This document shows, one piece after another, positions 32,709 through 43,531 of a stretch of DNA of 64,000 nucleotides. A model generated the notes under the pieces. The model saw nothing but the letters and a program-made list of their open reading frames with translations. It was not told the origin of the DNA and did no database searches. Position numbers and translations under genes: made by a program. This DNA comes from Lineus longissimus (taxonomy: Eukaryota; Nemertea; Pilidiophora; Heteronemertea; Lineidae): contig NC_088310.1 in the NCBI RefSeq assembly GCF_910592395.1, forward strand, positions 12,533,501 through 12,597,500, in the 5' to 3' direction. Positions within the stretch are counted from its first letter, which is position 1. Every line of letters starts with the position of its first letter.

Positions 32709-33244
32709 ACTCAGTACTTCAGCATGCACTGATATAGCAAGAAGGTCTTTCGCACCAGCACTTCTTGCGTGCTAGACGTTACAGCTTCACGTTGCCTCAT
32801 AATAACGGTACCAACACACACTTGGCCCTTGCCTTCAGCTATCCATTTCAGCTGAGTGCCAGGCACTTGGACCTCTTGTTACAAGTCTTGTTGTGTTGCC
32901 ATTCATTTTGTAGTTTCTTTGAAACTACTTAGGCCTTGATTCTGAAAGTTTTGCCCTAAGCAGCAAAGATATTCCTAAATCACATCCTAAACTTTCAGCT
33001 CCATAGCTTGCTTATTCTGGCCAGGGCTGGTCTTTGAATTTGGTGCTGTTGGCTGCAAAATCATGACTTTTTGTCCCTTTTGTCCTCTTTCGTCGCTTTT
33101 GGCACAGTGTACCACTCTTGGAAATGTCTCTCATTTCTCCCAAAATGTCCAGATATGTCTTTCCTTTGTTGGAGAGTTGTGGGATGTCATGTATATTGGT
33201 TTGAAAAAATTCTCAAAATGTTAACCCCTGAAATGTACCTTCAT

Positions 33245-33691
33245 TGAGACAAGACTACTAATGAATATTCATAGGTTGGCGGGTCGAGGCCTATCAATTA
33301 GACGAGTGCATGTTTTTAACTCTCAAGTACATATTTGGAGAGGTATTGAAAAAATATTTGTTGTGGCAAGTCTACAGATATAAAGAAATTATTTGATGAA
33401 AAAAATTAATTTCGAATTTTGCTAATTGGGTAATAGGGGGCGTGTTTTGAGTTTTTTCTGCCAGTTGGCTGAAAAGAGTGGAAATATCAAAGTCTGTCTA
33501 ATTTGTCGATTATCAAAAAATTTCCGTGGTCAATCACCAGTTTATTTTTCACCATTTACTTGCCCGACTGTCCGGAATAACATAATCTAAATTTCAGATT
33601 CACAACCCCACGCATTATTTGATGCGTCGCGGTCAAACATTGACAATTTAACTGCTAAAAGGCTTAAAAAATCAATTGAGGTCTTGCCTCC
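33245..33691. repeat. 447-bp dispersed repeat, copy 2
   Basis: Direct copy of 19713-20157. The main internal difference is a short replaced segment (TAGGGGGCGTG in place of TAGCCAATAG) near 33434. Confidence 0.75.
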
Positions 33692-33699
33692 AAGCATCA

Positions 33700-34140
33700 T
33701 CCCCGTTATCTGGGTCCATGAGCCAAGCGGTTGCAAGGAATGCAACCAAAAATATCGCTGTCAACTTTAACGTTATCTCTAAAATCTTTAGCATTACAGA
33801 ATGGGACATACTGCAGGTTGAAGCCTGTGGTCATTACACAAATTTCACACAACGGCCTGGGGAAAATTACCAAAGATCTTTTTTATTCTTATTCATAACC
33901 AAAATGACCACAACACGTAGAAGTGGGATGAAGGCACATCGATTTCATACTAGCACTGAACTGCCGGGTGTAAATTTCGTAAGGCCGCCTGCCAATCCAG
34001 GTCTTTTATCTTTGGTCATACCTACTCAACTTATGTGCCCAATCCCGTGCCAGCAAGGGAACTATGGGTTGGCTATATTATAAATAGGTATTAGACTAGA
34101 AGACCGCTTAACTGAGCGGCCACAGTATGTTCAGTAGGGG
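33700..34140 (+). pseudogene. Unknown protein fragment, paralogous to 14880-15318
   Basis: It carries VNFVRPPANPGLLSL and, after frameshifts, RLTERPQY, matching the minus-strand fragment at 14880-15318. The first part (33700-33930) has no counterpart that I can see. No domain is recognised. Confidence 0.45.
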
Positions 34141-34734
34141 CCTATGTAGGCCTTTACCCTACAGCTTGGTAGGCCTATAGTACAGGACGCCAACACACGA
34201 CCCCCAATAAGCAACCCAGTTCCTCACCCCAACCGCTTAATAAACGCGTGGGGATTACATAAAAGGCCTGAATTCACCCATGTGTATGCCACGCGATTGT
34301 GTTGTAGCTTGGAGGAATTATACTTGGATACAGGCCTAATTATTGTGTTTGTTAGAACCAGCTTGCCTTGAACCAAGCAGCGTGTATTATTATAGGCTCT
34401 TTTGGGCTGCCATCTTGGATAGGTTTAGGCATGCACTGTAGTGTATAAAAGATGACTTTAATGGAGTTTTTTCTGTAGAAATATTGATGATTGTTTGCAC
34501 CTCTTTTATGCTTCAGCCCAGATACAAAATCTTCTGAAAATAGCATTTTAATATTCTGCTTATAACATAGCTTTGTATGACTGTGATTAGATTAAGTTTT
34601 CACCAAAGGAAAGGCAAATAAATTACATTTAAGGCCCTACTTGTTATTCGTTGTGAAGATGATAGTCATTCAAAAATGTCATGCTCATACATAATATGGT
34701 ATGAAATATTGGTGTCCTATTGTACCAAAATGAA

Positions 34735-35430
34735 ACCGATAGTCGCAAAGGACATGTAAACCTTTGATAAAAGGCAGGGCAAGGTGTCGTGTTGTATATA
34801 CTAAGATGAGACCACAGACTCGCAGAGGACATATAATATCATAGACAGAACCAAGGTGTCCTGTTGCAACACGATGACACAGTAGTCGCAAAGCTAGGGC
34901 ATGTCACAACCTTTAATATCATAGCCAGAACCAATGTGTCCTGTGGGAGGGGGGGGGTAGGCCTACCAAGATGAGACAGATATTCGCAAAGGGCAGCCAC
35001 AACCTATAATATCCATAGACAGGACCAATGTGTCATGCTGTACCAAGATGAGACAGATAGTCGCAAAGGGCAGCCACAACCTATTATATCATAGACAGAA
35101 CAAAAGTGTCCTGTGGGGGGGGGGGCTAGACCTACCAAGATGAGACAGATAGTCGCAAAGGGCAGCCACAACCTATAATATCATAGACAGAACCAATGTG
35201 TCCTGTGGGGGGGGCCTAGGCGTACCAAGATGAGACAGATAGTCGCAAAGGACAGTCACAACCTATAATATCCATAGACAGGACCAATGTGTCCTGTGGG
35301 GAGGGGGGGCTAGGCCTACCAAGATGAGACAGATAGTCGCAAAGGAGACAGAACCAATGTGTCCTGTGGGGAGGGGGGGGGGCTAGGCCTACCAAGATGA
35401 GACAGATAGTCGCAAAGGGCATGTCACAAC
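34735..35430 (-). repeat. Minisatellite of eight or nine 65-95 bp units with poly(G) runs
   Basis: Units contain AGTCGCAAAGG, CACAACCTATAATATCATAG, ACCAATGTGTCCTGTGGGG and CTACCAAGATGAGACAGA. The G run varies from 6 to 10 in different units. Reading frames across it are repeat shadows. Confidence 0.9.
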
Positions 35431-35479
35431 CTATGATATGATGTGTCGAGGAACAATAGGCTGGGAAGTCAGTAACCAA

Positions 35480-36076
35480 TCCATGTGTTATAGATCTGTG
35501 ACGTAATACATTTCACTATTGTCTGCTTCTGTGAAATAATAGTACAGCAATACATAATTCTGTTGTTCTCATTTTGGATCATATTTTGTGCAGCAGTTGC
35601 ATTTAGCATTGTTTAGGCTTGGTTTTCTTGGTCTGGAGAAGGTCGCTTTTTTGAGATATTTCAGCATCATCATGCATACATTAGGCCCCAAATTAAAAGA
35701 CTACCTCACTTTGAAAATGTTTGCAATTGTTTTTTAGTCAACTCCCACTGGGATAAAGTCACAAGTCCAGGCAACATTTTGAAGATCTTTGTTGGCCTGC
35801 ATCAGACTAGAGGGCAATGCTTCAAGCTAGGCTACGAGGTGAAAATATATACTTTGGCGAGGCATCATCCCAGAATCACCTGTAATGCTGCATTACAGCT
35901 CATTGAGCACCAGCTTAGAAGTTTACGAAAGGGATTGACAAAAAACAACGATAAGACTTGCACATAACATGATTTATTAACAGAGTAAAAAGGAATTACA
36001 TCAACTAGGGGCAAACTTTGAAGTTAACCTATTTACATGTTTGTTTTTGAAGCACTTCTTAAATTAGGTATCAGCT
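35480..36076. other. No gene seen
   Basis: AT-rich unique-looking sequence with no supported feature, between the minisatellite and the 36086 element. Confidence 0.3.
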
Positions 36077-36085
36077 TGACTATTG

Positions 36086-37963
36086 CGGCTGTTATAAAAC
36101 GCGGATTCCGCGGAAATCCGCGGAAAAATCACAAAGCTGCCAGTAAATACGCGCATAATATTTAATGATAATCATATTATACAAATAACAACATAAATCA
36201 TAAATCGGAGGCAAGAACTACCAGTTATCTGCACATTTCATCGGTCAGATTTTAATCCTCTAGAGCGCCATTCATGCCATTCCGATCGACTCTTTCCTCT
36301 TGCTTTTTTTCTTGGTGTTGATAAACTTTGCATGTTATCTCGACACCACCGTGGTTCCTTCCCTATAACGGAACACATTACGAGGCTGCTTTCAAGTGTG
36401 ACTGTTGCCCGGATTGATGTACGTTACGGTATATGCCTCCTTCAAATATAAGTCGATGATGAACTGAATTCTGGTCTACGAAATTTTTTAGGACAATCAA
36501 CCTAACCAACCGAACCTAACCAACCATATGCGACTGCACATTGGAGTCTATTTTAAGCAATCACAAAAACTTACTTCGCGGCCCGTCTAGAGTATAAGTT
36601 TATTTCAAACTACAAGGTGCTTGTGATTTACGGCGCATACAGCGCACCATATAACGGGGATTCCCAAAGACCTTGTCACCAGGAGTACTTCATGCGCACA
36701 ACAATGCACACTACTAATATGAAAAACTCTCACCTGCGGTTCAGGTAGCCACCTTGTAACTCACACAACGTAGTGAGTGTAATGGTTACGTATGTATATA
36801 AAGTGTAAACAAAATTCATATATCCATCATGTCCATCGAATCTGAAAAAATTTGTGCAGACCCATGACAATTCCGGTTCCGGTACAGTTTGTCGCATTCC
36901 ATACGGGCCGCGCTGGCCGATCCTGCTTTCACGACGCACCGCAACCACAGTTACCATGATTCCCATTGTTTCCTTCCTCGTCACGCAATTATTTCATGAC
37001 GTCATGAGCCATTGACCAATCACGCAAGTAGATTTATTCACACCGGCGCCACTGTCTTGAAGTGCGGGTGTGGGACGTCATGTATCTAAAAATCGTCTGC
37101 TAGAACATACAGGACAACAACGTCGGCGGAGACAGTTGTGACATTTCATTGCAGACGAAGTAAACGTCCTCTTCTTCTCGATTTACGTACTTTACTTCAA
37201 AAAGTCAGTTTTAACACTACTGCACAAATATAGAGTGGTCTTAAAGTTCCATTTGGATAGAGATTTGACGGACTGATTTGGAAATTCATTCCAACCATGC
37301 AACTGTTTCAGAAATGAGAAAAAGCTCCAGGGTGTCATGACATGCATGATGTGTCTTGCCTCTGCATTTTCGTACTCGAGGGTTTTCAACTTTCATATCA
37401 TTGAAGAAATAATTCATTCCAATCTAGTATATCAATCACATCATTTATTTAAAAATCGTCTGCTAGGACATACAGGACAACGTCGGTGGAGACAGTTGTG
37501 ACATTTCAATTTTCATTGCATAGAGATTTGACGGACTGATTTGGAAATTCATTTCAACCATGCAACTGTTTCAGAAATGAGAAAAAGCTCCTGGGTGTCA
37601 TGACATGCATTCAATTATTATTTCACCACAAAGAGCTGCTTCTTCCAGCAGATATGAGACAGCTACCGGGGCGGGGACTATTTCTTTATGGGGCCTTATT
37701 GTTCAGCGTCTCCAAGGAATTCTATTTTTAGAGTCCAATGGGGGGGTTGGGGGGGCCTTCCCCCCAATGTACTGACTAAAACCTGTCACTTTCAGAGAAC
37801 GGGGGAGGGGGTTTGGGGGACTCATCCCCCAATGTACTGGCTATATATGTCAGAAGGACGGGGGTTTGGGGGGCTCCCCCATGTCAAACAGTTGTGTGAG
37901 TTCACTAGAGATTGCTCTTTACATATTAGCCAAGTTAGATTTTTCCGCGGATTATAACAGCCG
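36086..37963. mobile_element. 1.9-kb TIR element with 9-bp TSD
   Basis: TGACTATTG at 36077-36085 is repeated at 37964-37972. The termini are inverted: CGGCTGTTATAA inward at both ends, followed by a shared CCGCGGAAAAATC block. No transposase is seen. Internally, 37082-37160 and 37255-37350 recur at 37442-37610 with the intervening about 100 bp missing. Near the right end (37739-37880) three phrases rich in G and C runs alternate (GGGGGGTTGGGGGGG and CCCCCCAATGTACTG). A 9-bp TSD is usual in MULE elements; this is only a suggestion. Confidence 0.75.
36730..36984 (-). other. Short open frame with promoter-like upstream region
   Basis: A minus-strand frame of about 84 codons with a CRE-like TGACGTCA and a CCAAT box (ATTGG) just upstream (about 36993-37025). 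No homology is recognised and a TTTTTTCAG acceptor-like site sits within it, so it may be a first exon or chance. Confidence 0.2.
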
Positions 37964-38363
37964 TGACTATTGTCTAAGGTTTAATTTATTTTCTGCTGGA
38001 TAAATATATCCCCAAACGCGATGACTGTATTTCAGTCAATGCTTCTCTTTTGCAAACACTTCAAATTGCTCCGCATTCATGTACATGTAGTAAAGTCTAA
38101 AATAATTGCTTTCCGCAGCAAGTACAACGTAACACTTTGACATTTTATAACAGAGTTGGAAGAGGCCCATAGAGCTGCTGATATTTGTCACTCTCATGTT
38201 GCTTCAATTATAGTCTGCGGTATTATCTTCCTCATCATCATCAAAATAGTATGGATCAGAAGAAGTGTCCATTGCACTGGATTTGGAGCCACAAGCGTCT
38301 GTATCACTGCTGTCTGAAGGATGGTCGTTATCAATGTCAGCAGTTCTGGACTGATCGGCATAT

Positions 38364-41300
38364 TCACGAGTTGTCATCACTTTCGATTGATTTAACAGCC
38401 GGACACTGGAGCTCTTTGAGTTTTTCAATCATTGATCGTTTCGCTTCGTCCATGATTCTCAGCATTTCATCCGTGTATTTGATGGCCTTTCCACTTTTCT
38501 CAGTCACTCGAATGTGAATTTTGTATGCATCCCCTGGTGGTGGCTGTTCGGCTTTTGCATCATCGCAGAATTTGAGGAACTCCAATGGACAGCTGGGCTT
38601 TATTTTGTGACCGTCTGAAAAGAGAATCATGTACCTTTACAATACAAAGTTTGGTGTTACTCTACATGTTTTACATGTTCTTGAAGTAATTACCCTCCAA
38701 ATTTTGGCCTTTGACATCTTTGAATGCGGGCAGAAACTGTTCCAGTACTCTATCTGCTGCATGGTTGGGGAAGGATTTACGCGCATCCTCCCATGTTGGG
38801 GCTTTCACTATGAAGGTGAAGGTAGAGCGGATGATGTCCATTTTCTTCATGTTGATGGCCGCTTGCCCGGCTGCGCTAAGGGTAATTTGTTTTGTTGCCA
38901 CTTTCTGGAGGAGTTCATAGAGGTTTGGCTCATCTAGGCCCTGGAACATCAGGAATGGCTGAAAGTATTTAATACAGTTTGTCAATAGAGTAAATAAGAT
39001 AATTCATGATGGGTGTAAAGTTAGTTGTCCTTAGTTCTCCTTAGATGCCTAGGTGCATTGCTGCAATCAGCCTAACCTGACGACCGAGACCACGAACGCA
39101 AACTTCCTTGACCGGTGCATCCAGGCAAGAAGACTGAGAAGTGACAGAATAGTATATCTTCCAATGAGATAAGCTTATACTGTAGACAATGCGCAATTTG
39201 AATATTCCAGTGAAACTTATTTTTTAAAATATGAAAGAGGTACTCACAGTCTGCTTAATCATAGCAAGTCCAAAATAGCGTCGGTATTTCTCAAGTTGAC
39301 CATGTGTGTATTCAAAGATTTCCAGCACCTTGTAGAGTATCTCGCCACATGGAAAACTGTGCTGTACGAGCTTGTCTGAAATGGGACAAAAATAGCTTAT
39401 TTATATATGTTTATGATGGTGGTTATAGTAGAAGTCTCCTTTTGAACAATGTTTCCATTGTTTCATTCAGTTTGGATGAATGCTGAAAAAGAACTTAGTA
39501 TGAGATCCGCCTGCCTTCTTGACCTGTTGTAAGAAACTGCAAATTTTAGGAACATCAATAACTCTGTGCCAACAATATATTAATATCGATAAATTCATTT
39601 GTAACTGACTAAAGGTGAGTTTAAAAACCTGCCAAGCAGTGAAGAAATATACCACTGTTATCAAAACTTATTCACGTTATTGATCACTACTCATGAAACA
39701 AAAATGATCAAACGATTCAAACCTTTTTGATTTTTTGTTGAGTTGGAATAAACACTTACTACTTTGGGGTCAAGAGCCAGCTCTTGAACGAACTTTTCCC
39801 GGAAGCTTTTGTTTTGGGCCTGGTCATATGCTTCTTGGAAGGGGTCATCTGATCCTGACTCCTTAAGCAATCTTCTGGCCTGGATGCATCGGTCCAGGAA
39901 GTTCGTCTTGGCCGTCTCTGTCGTCAGGTTGTGTTGATTGGCAATTCTCCGAGATTCCATTTTTGAAAGGCCAGCATACAATGCTATCTCAACATTTTTC
40001 ACATGGTTCGTCACGAAGGTTGACATTGAGTCTTTCTGTTCTTCCAGAAGGCTTGTCACCGCAGTACGGAGGTGGTTGCCGCCTAAAGTACAGATGCGGT
40101 ACTCATTCCTTACAAATTTTTGCTTCTGAAAGTTATCTTTGGTCACTCCCTCATCCAAAATAAGGCATGGTATTATAATAGTTGGTTTTGTAGGGGTTGT
40201 CATAAGGGATTGTTTAATTTGGTTGACCCACACTGTTGACACTTGTCTAATTGACAATTTATTTGGTGGGGCCACTAAGTTGTCCATCCGATATTCGAAA
40301 TGACCTGGAAAATACGAGATTGGTAAATGGATTGTGGTGAGGTTCATGATCCACATGAAGATAATTGGGCAAGGGATGTAGTCTTTTTTGGCTGCACTAC
40401 TTAGGGGCAAATAACAACTTAAAACATTTCAAGAGTGACCCCCCTCCACCCAACAGCTACAACTCCATTTTTTTTCTTTTAACTTTTCAACTGGCTGTGA
40501 TATTTCATTCAGTGAGGAATTTTTGTTCAAGGCAACCATGGCTCTGAAAAGACATCATCCTTCCCATTAAGCCAGACTACATACTGGCAATAAATGTATA
40601 AACTTACCAATATACTTTCTGGTTATGGTCTTGTCTTCTACACTCATCTGTATATCCTCCTTTGTTTTCACTATTGGCACCTGACTCATTTTCAAGCGTT
40701 TGTTTGGGTTATCGTGTCTCTTCAGTTCAGTTACCGCTGTTTCGTTTATCAATTCATTGATTTGATAAACAGCCGATTCGTGGTAGCAACCTTGAGGCGA
40801 GCGCACAGTGCATTGTTGTCAGGGGCAAAGAAATACTGCCGCCTGAGGCGCAGGCCTTTTTCTTCATTGGCGAAGTGAAGCTAAAAAGAATTGAGACAAT
40901 GGTTAGATACTTTTACTAACTGTTTTTTGAGGGGCATCTGAGAGAAATTCAAGGAGTTGATGACACTGGATAACTACCAGACAGTGTATTCCTGTTAAGT
41001 GCTGAAAAGCAAATAAACTCTCTCACCATCTTACTATTTTTAGCCTAATGACATGTGGGCGATTTCTGAATGAGATTGTCGTGTTTGATCGGTCAAACGC
41101 AACTTAAAAATGCAAATGTTTCATCTAGTAAGTGCAATAACCATTTCATTGCAGTAGGACTACTGATATGTATGTGGAGATGTTTCAAAATCAGCGGGCC
41201 TTTTTTCAGAAAACAACACGTTACAGTGGTCCAGCCTCAATATTTGTGGATGCAGATATGATATTTTGAGATTTTTATGGAATATTAAATCATTGATCAT

Positions 41301-42978
41301 AAGTAAACTTATCAATATTTTTCGTATCTACCACAGTTGGTAGTTTGTTTTGTAATGGGCTTCACCTGGCTTCCAATAATGACCAAAGAAGCCGATGGTT
41401 ATAAAGAAAAGTATCACCAATGATTTATAAACAATGGATTGACAACTGGTTTCTGAGTCTTTTGTTTTATAGAAACACCCATCAGGCAGTCAAGAAGAGG
41501 TCCCACTCTTTTGAACACTGGTTTATTGCAAGACTTAAGCAAAATATTGCATCTGAAACTTTTAAAACCTATTGTTTTCTCCGGAAAATACCCGTATCAA
41601 ATGAATAGCAAGTATATTAATAATTGCCCTTGTTCATCTAACATTGAACTCATATGAGGTAACTGTGCTAGGCCTGAATTTTGGCCAGTATGATGTAAAA
41701 TGCATGTTAGATTGCTTTTCAAAAACCTGGGTGTTTGTTCTCCTTAATGCTATCTCCTCAAGTCTGATGCAAATCTACCAAAAATTCTGATCGATTATTT
41801 TGTTTTCTTCATATCTCTAATTTCAAGTCAAGTTTAAATTGTTTAACTAAAGGGTGTTTTTCTTTTATGTTAAATTGCAGTAATTCATTTTTTGGTTCAT
41901 TGATTTTCAGGAAAATTACTGATCCTATCGATTTTGTTTGTCTTTTTTTCTCATATCTAAAAATTACGGTGCAAAAATGATCAAATACTTATTTAGTTTT
42001 ATTTTAATACATGTAGTATAATGTTTCGCAGAATTTGACCCATTCAATTAGACCCATCCAATACTAGGCAATTAACCCAATTACTATGTCCATTAATTCT
42101 GTCTTTAGATATGGGCAATTAGTGCTTAAATAGCATAATTGACCAAACAACTCTATGATTTCGGGTAATTTGGTGTGAGCAACAAGAATTAGCTAATTAA
42201 AACAATTTGTTTATTAGACGCTCGTCAAACTATGTAACCAATTGGAAACTTAATTTACATTACCTTCAGAGCAAATTATTCATGTGTGTATATTTATATC
42301 ATTTGGCAACTTTCAATCTACACAAAAAGACGGATGAACATTGCTTTGCATCAGATTTAGGCCCTTGTAATATTATGTCGGCACGCTTATTTTAAAGGAT
42401 TTGAGTTGGTTGGATATAAATAGTAGCGTCATGCAAGCTTTCATTCCTCTTACAAGTTGTCAAAATGAGAACTAAAGTAATTCCTTATCGTTTTGTGATG
42501 AAGTTGGAATATCTGGGGTCTTACCGAATCTATCTGACCGTAATGATATGAATAATTTGAATGTTTAGACGATCCGACCACTTCTATTGTACTTGTTTGC
42601 TGTTATTAACGTGTGACTATATCATGTAGATTACTAGATGCCTGTACTACAATAAACATGATTGATATAAATGAGAAGAGTTACTTTCTTTCATTGAAAA
42701 CTGATAGTAAGCTGCAAAGGACATCATGCATTAGCATTGTCTGAATAACTGGAAAATACGGATGAGTGATATGGAAATGCCGGGACCTAAATCGGTTGAG
42801 GTGTACCTACCTTGATCTCTTCACTGTTGTCACCCATCCCGATTCCTGTCACTTCTTGAAATTTACCGCCTCGACTATTGTTGGCCTGCTTTAGGCCAAC
42901 AAACAGATACATTTTCGAGTCCTCTTCGGCAAAATGCCAGGACCTCAGGCTTCGGGGCGAACTAGCTTCAAAAGACAT
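38364..42978 (-). CDS. Multi-exon gene with ParB-like domain
   Basis: Minus-strand exons with consensus splice sites: 42978-42811 (ATG start), 40880-40608, 40304-39760, 39375-39248, 38958-38694 and 38614-38364. Phases agree at 40608/40304, 39248/38958 and 38694/38614. The link from 39760 to 39375 needs a further exon, possibly within 39467-39664, that I could not place. The third exon contains PPNKLSIRQVSTVWVNQIKQ...RICTLGGNHLRTAV, the layout of ParB/Srx-like nucleotide-binding folds (GGNHR-type motif). A one-base shift is implied near 40755. Downstream at 38363-38204 another frame gives an acidic tail (YYFDDDEEDN), suggesting an alternative or shifted end. Gene structure suggests a host gene or a domesticated element; its job is unknown. 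Confidence 0.6.
40900..42800. other. First intron of the ParB-like gene; AT-rich
   Basis: No credible coding region on either strand. Several AATTA-rich runs occur. Nothing else is recognised. Confidence 0.5.
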
Positions 42979-43074
42979 GATCTTGTCTTGTTCAAAATAT
43001 CGAGGTAATGAAGATCGTTAACATTAACATATAAGGACAAAAGGTTTCAAAATCAATAAGAAAATATGAAACGG

Positions 43075-43531
43075 ACGGAAGAAAGAACAGATGACAAGGA
43101 CCTAATAAATATGTCCATAACATCTCTGAAACAAGGCCTATTACTTCATGACTTTGCCAGGCCAATATATTTGTACTACATGCACATGTACATTGTATCT
43201 TTTATCCAGGCTTCAAAATTATGTTTGTCTGAAGTCTAGCTTGTGTCTGCATGCGATTTGATATCATATTTACGAAATTCGGTTGATTTGTCGTGAAACC
43301 GGTAGCGCATTTTAGAGAACCCACTGCGGTCATAGGCTTTCATACTTTCAGAGATTTAGTTTCAAAGTTGAGTTGGTGTCTTTCAGAGTTGAAACTGTTT
43401 CAGAGTTGATCCGTAACAGACGTAGGCCTATCAAGGGCGGAGTGCCCTAACCCAAAGGAGAATCCTTAAAGATGTCCCTGGTCGATATTACAGTTACAGG
43501 GATAGTCTCCTCTGAGGGGGCAGGCCAAAGA
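43075..43531 (-). repeat. Inverted partial copy of the 13048-13925 repeat
   Basis: Read on the minus strand, 43344-43075 matches 13048-13300 and 43531-43429 matches one 148-bp array unit. The order of block and unit is permuted relative to the first copy. Confidence 0.8.

Larger units (their letters stand above)
20360..32880 (+). mobile_element. Helentron-like element, copy 4, carrying the P-type transposon
   Basis: It starts AGCTCAGCTGACAAAGTCAG with an ATCC microsatellite (20420-20447) and ends CAGCTGAGTGCCAGGCACTTGG followed by ACCTCTTGTT, matching the two termini of copy 1. The interior between about 21290 and 30993 is a later P-type insertion. A gene-like first exon (20839-20865) and last exon (32169 on) flank it. 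That both ends belong to one insertion event is inferred from their match to copy 1. Confidence 0.5.

Noticed and set aside
19713-33691. Complete LTR retrotransposon bounded by the 447-bp repeats
   Set aside because: No gag, RT or integrase between them, no primer-binding site seen and no matching TSD, so kept only as dispersed repeats.
40594-40878. 94-codon plus-strand open frame
   Set aside because: Antisense to the second exon of the ParB-like gene, which has consensus splice sites on the minus strand.
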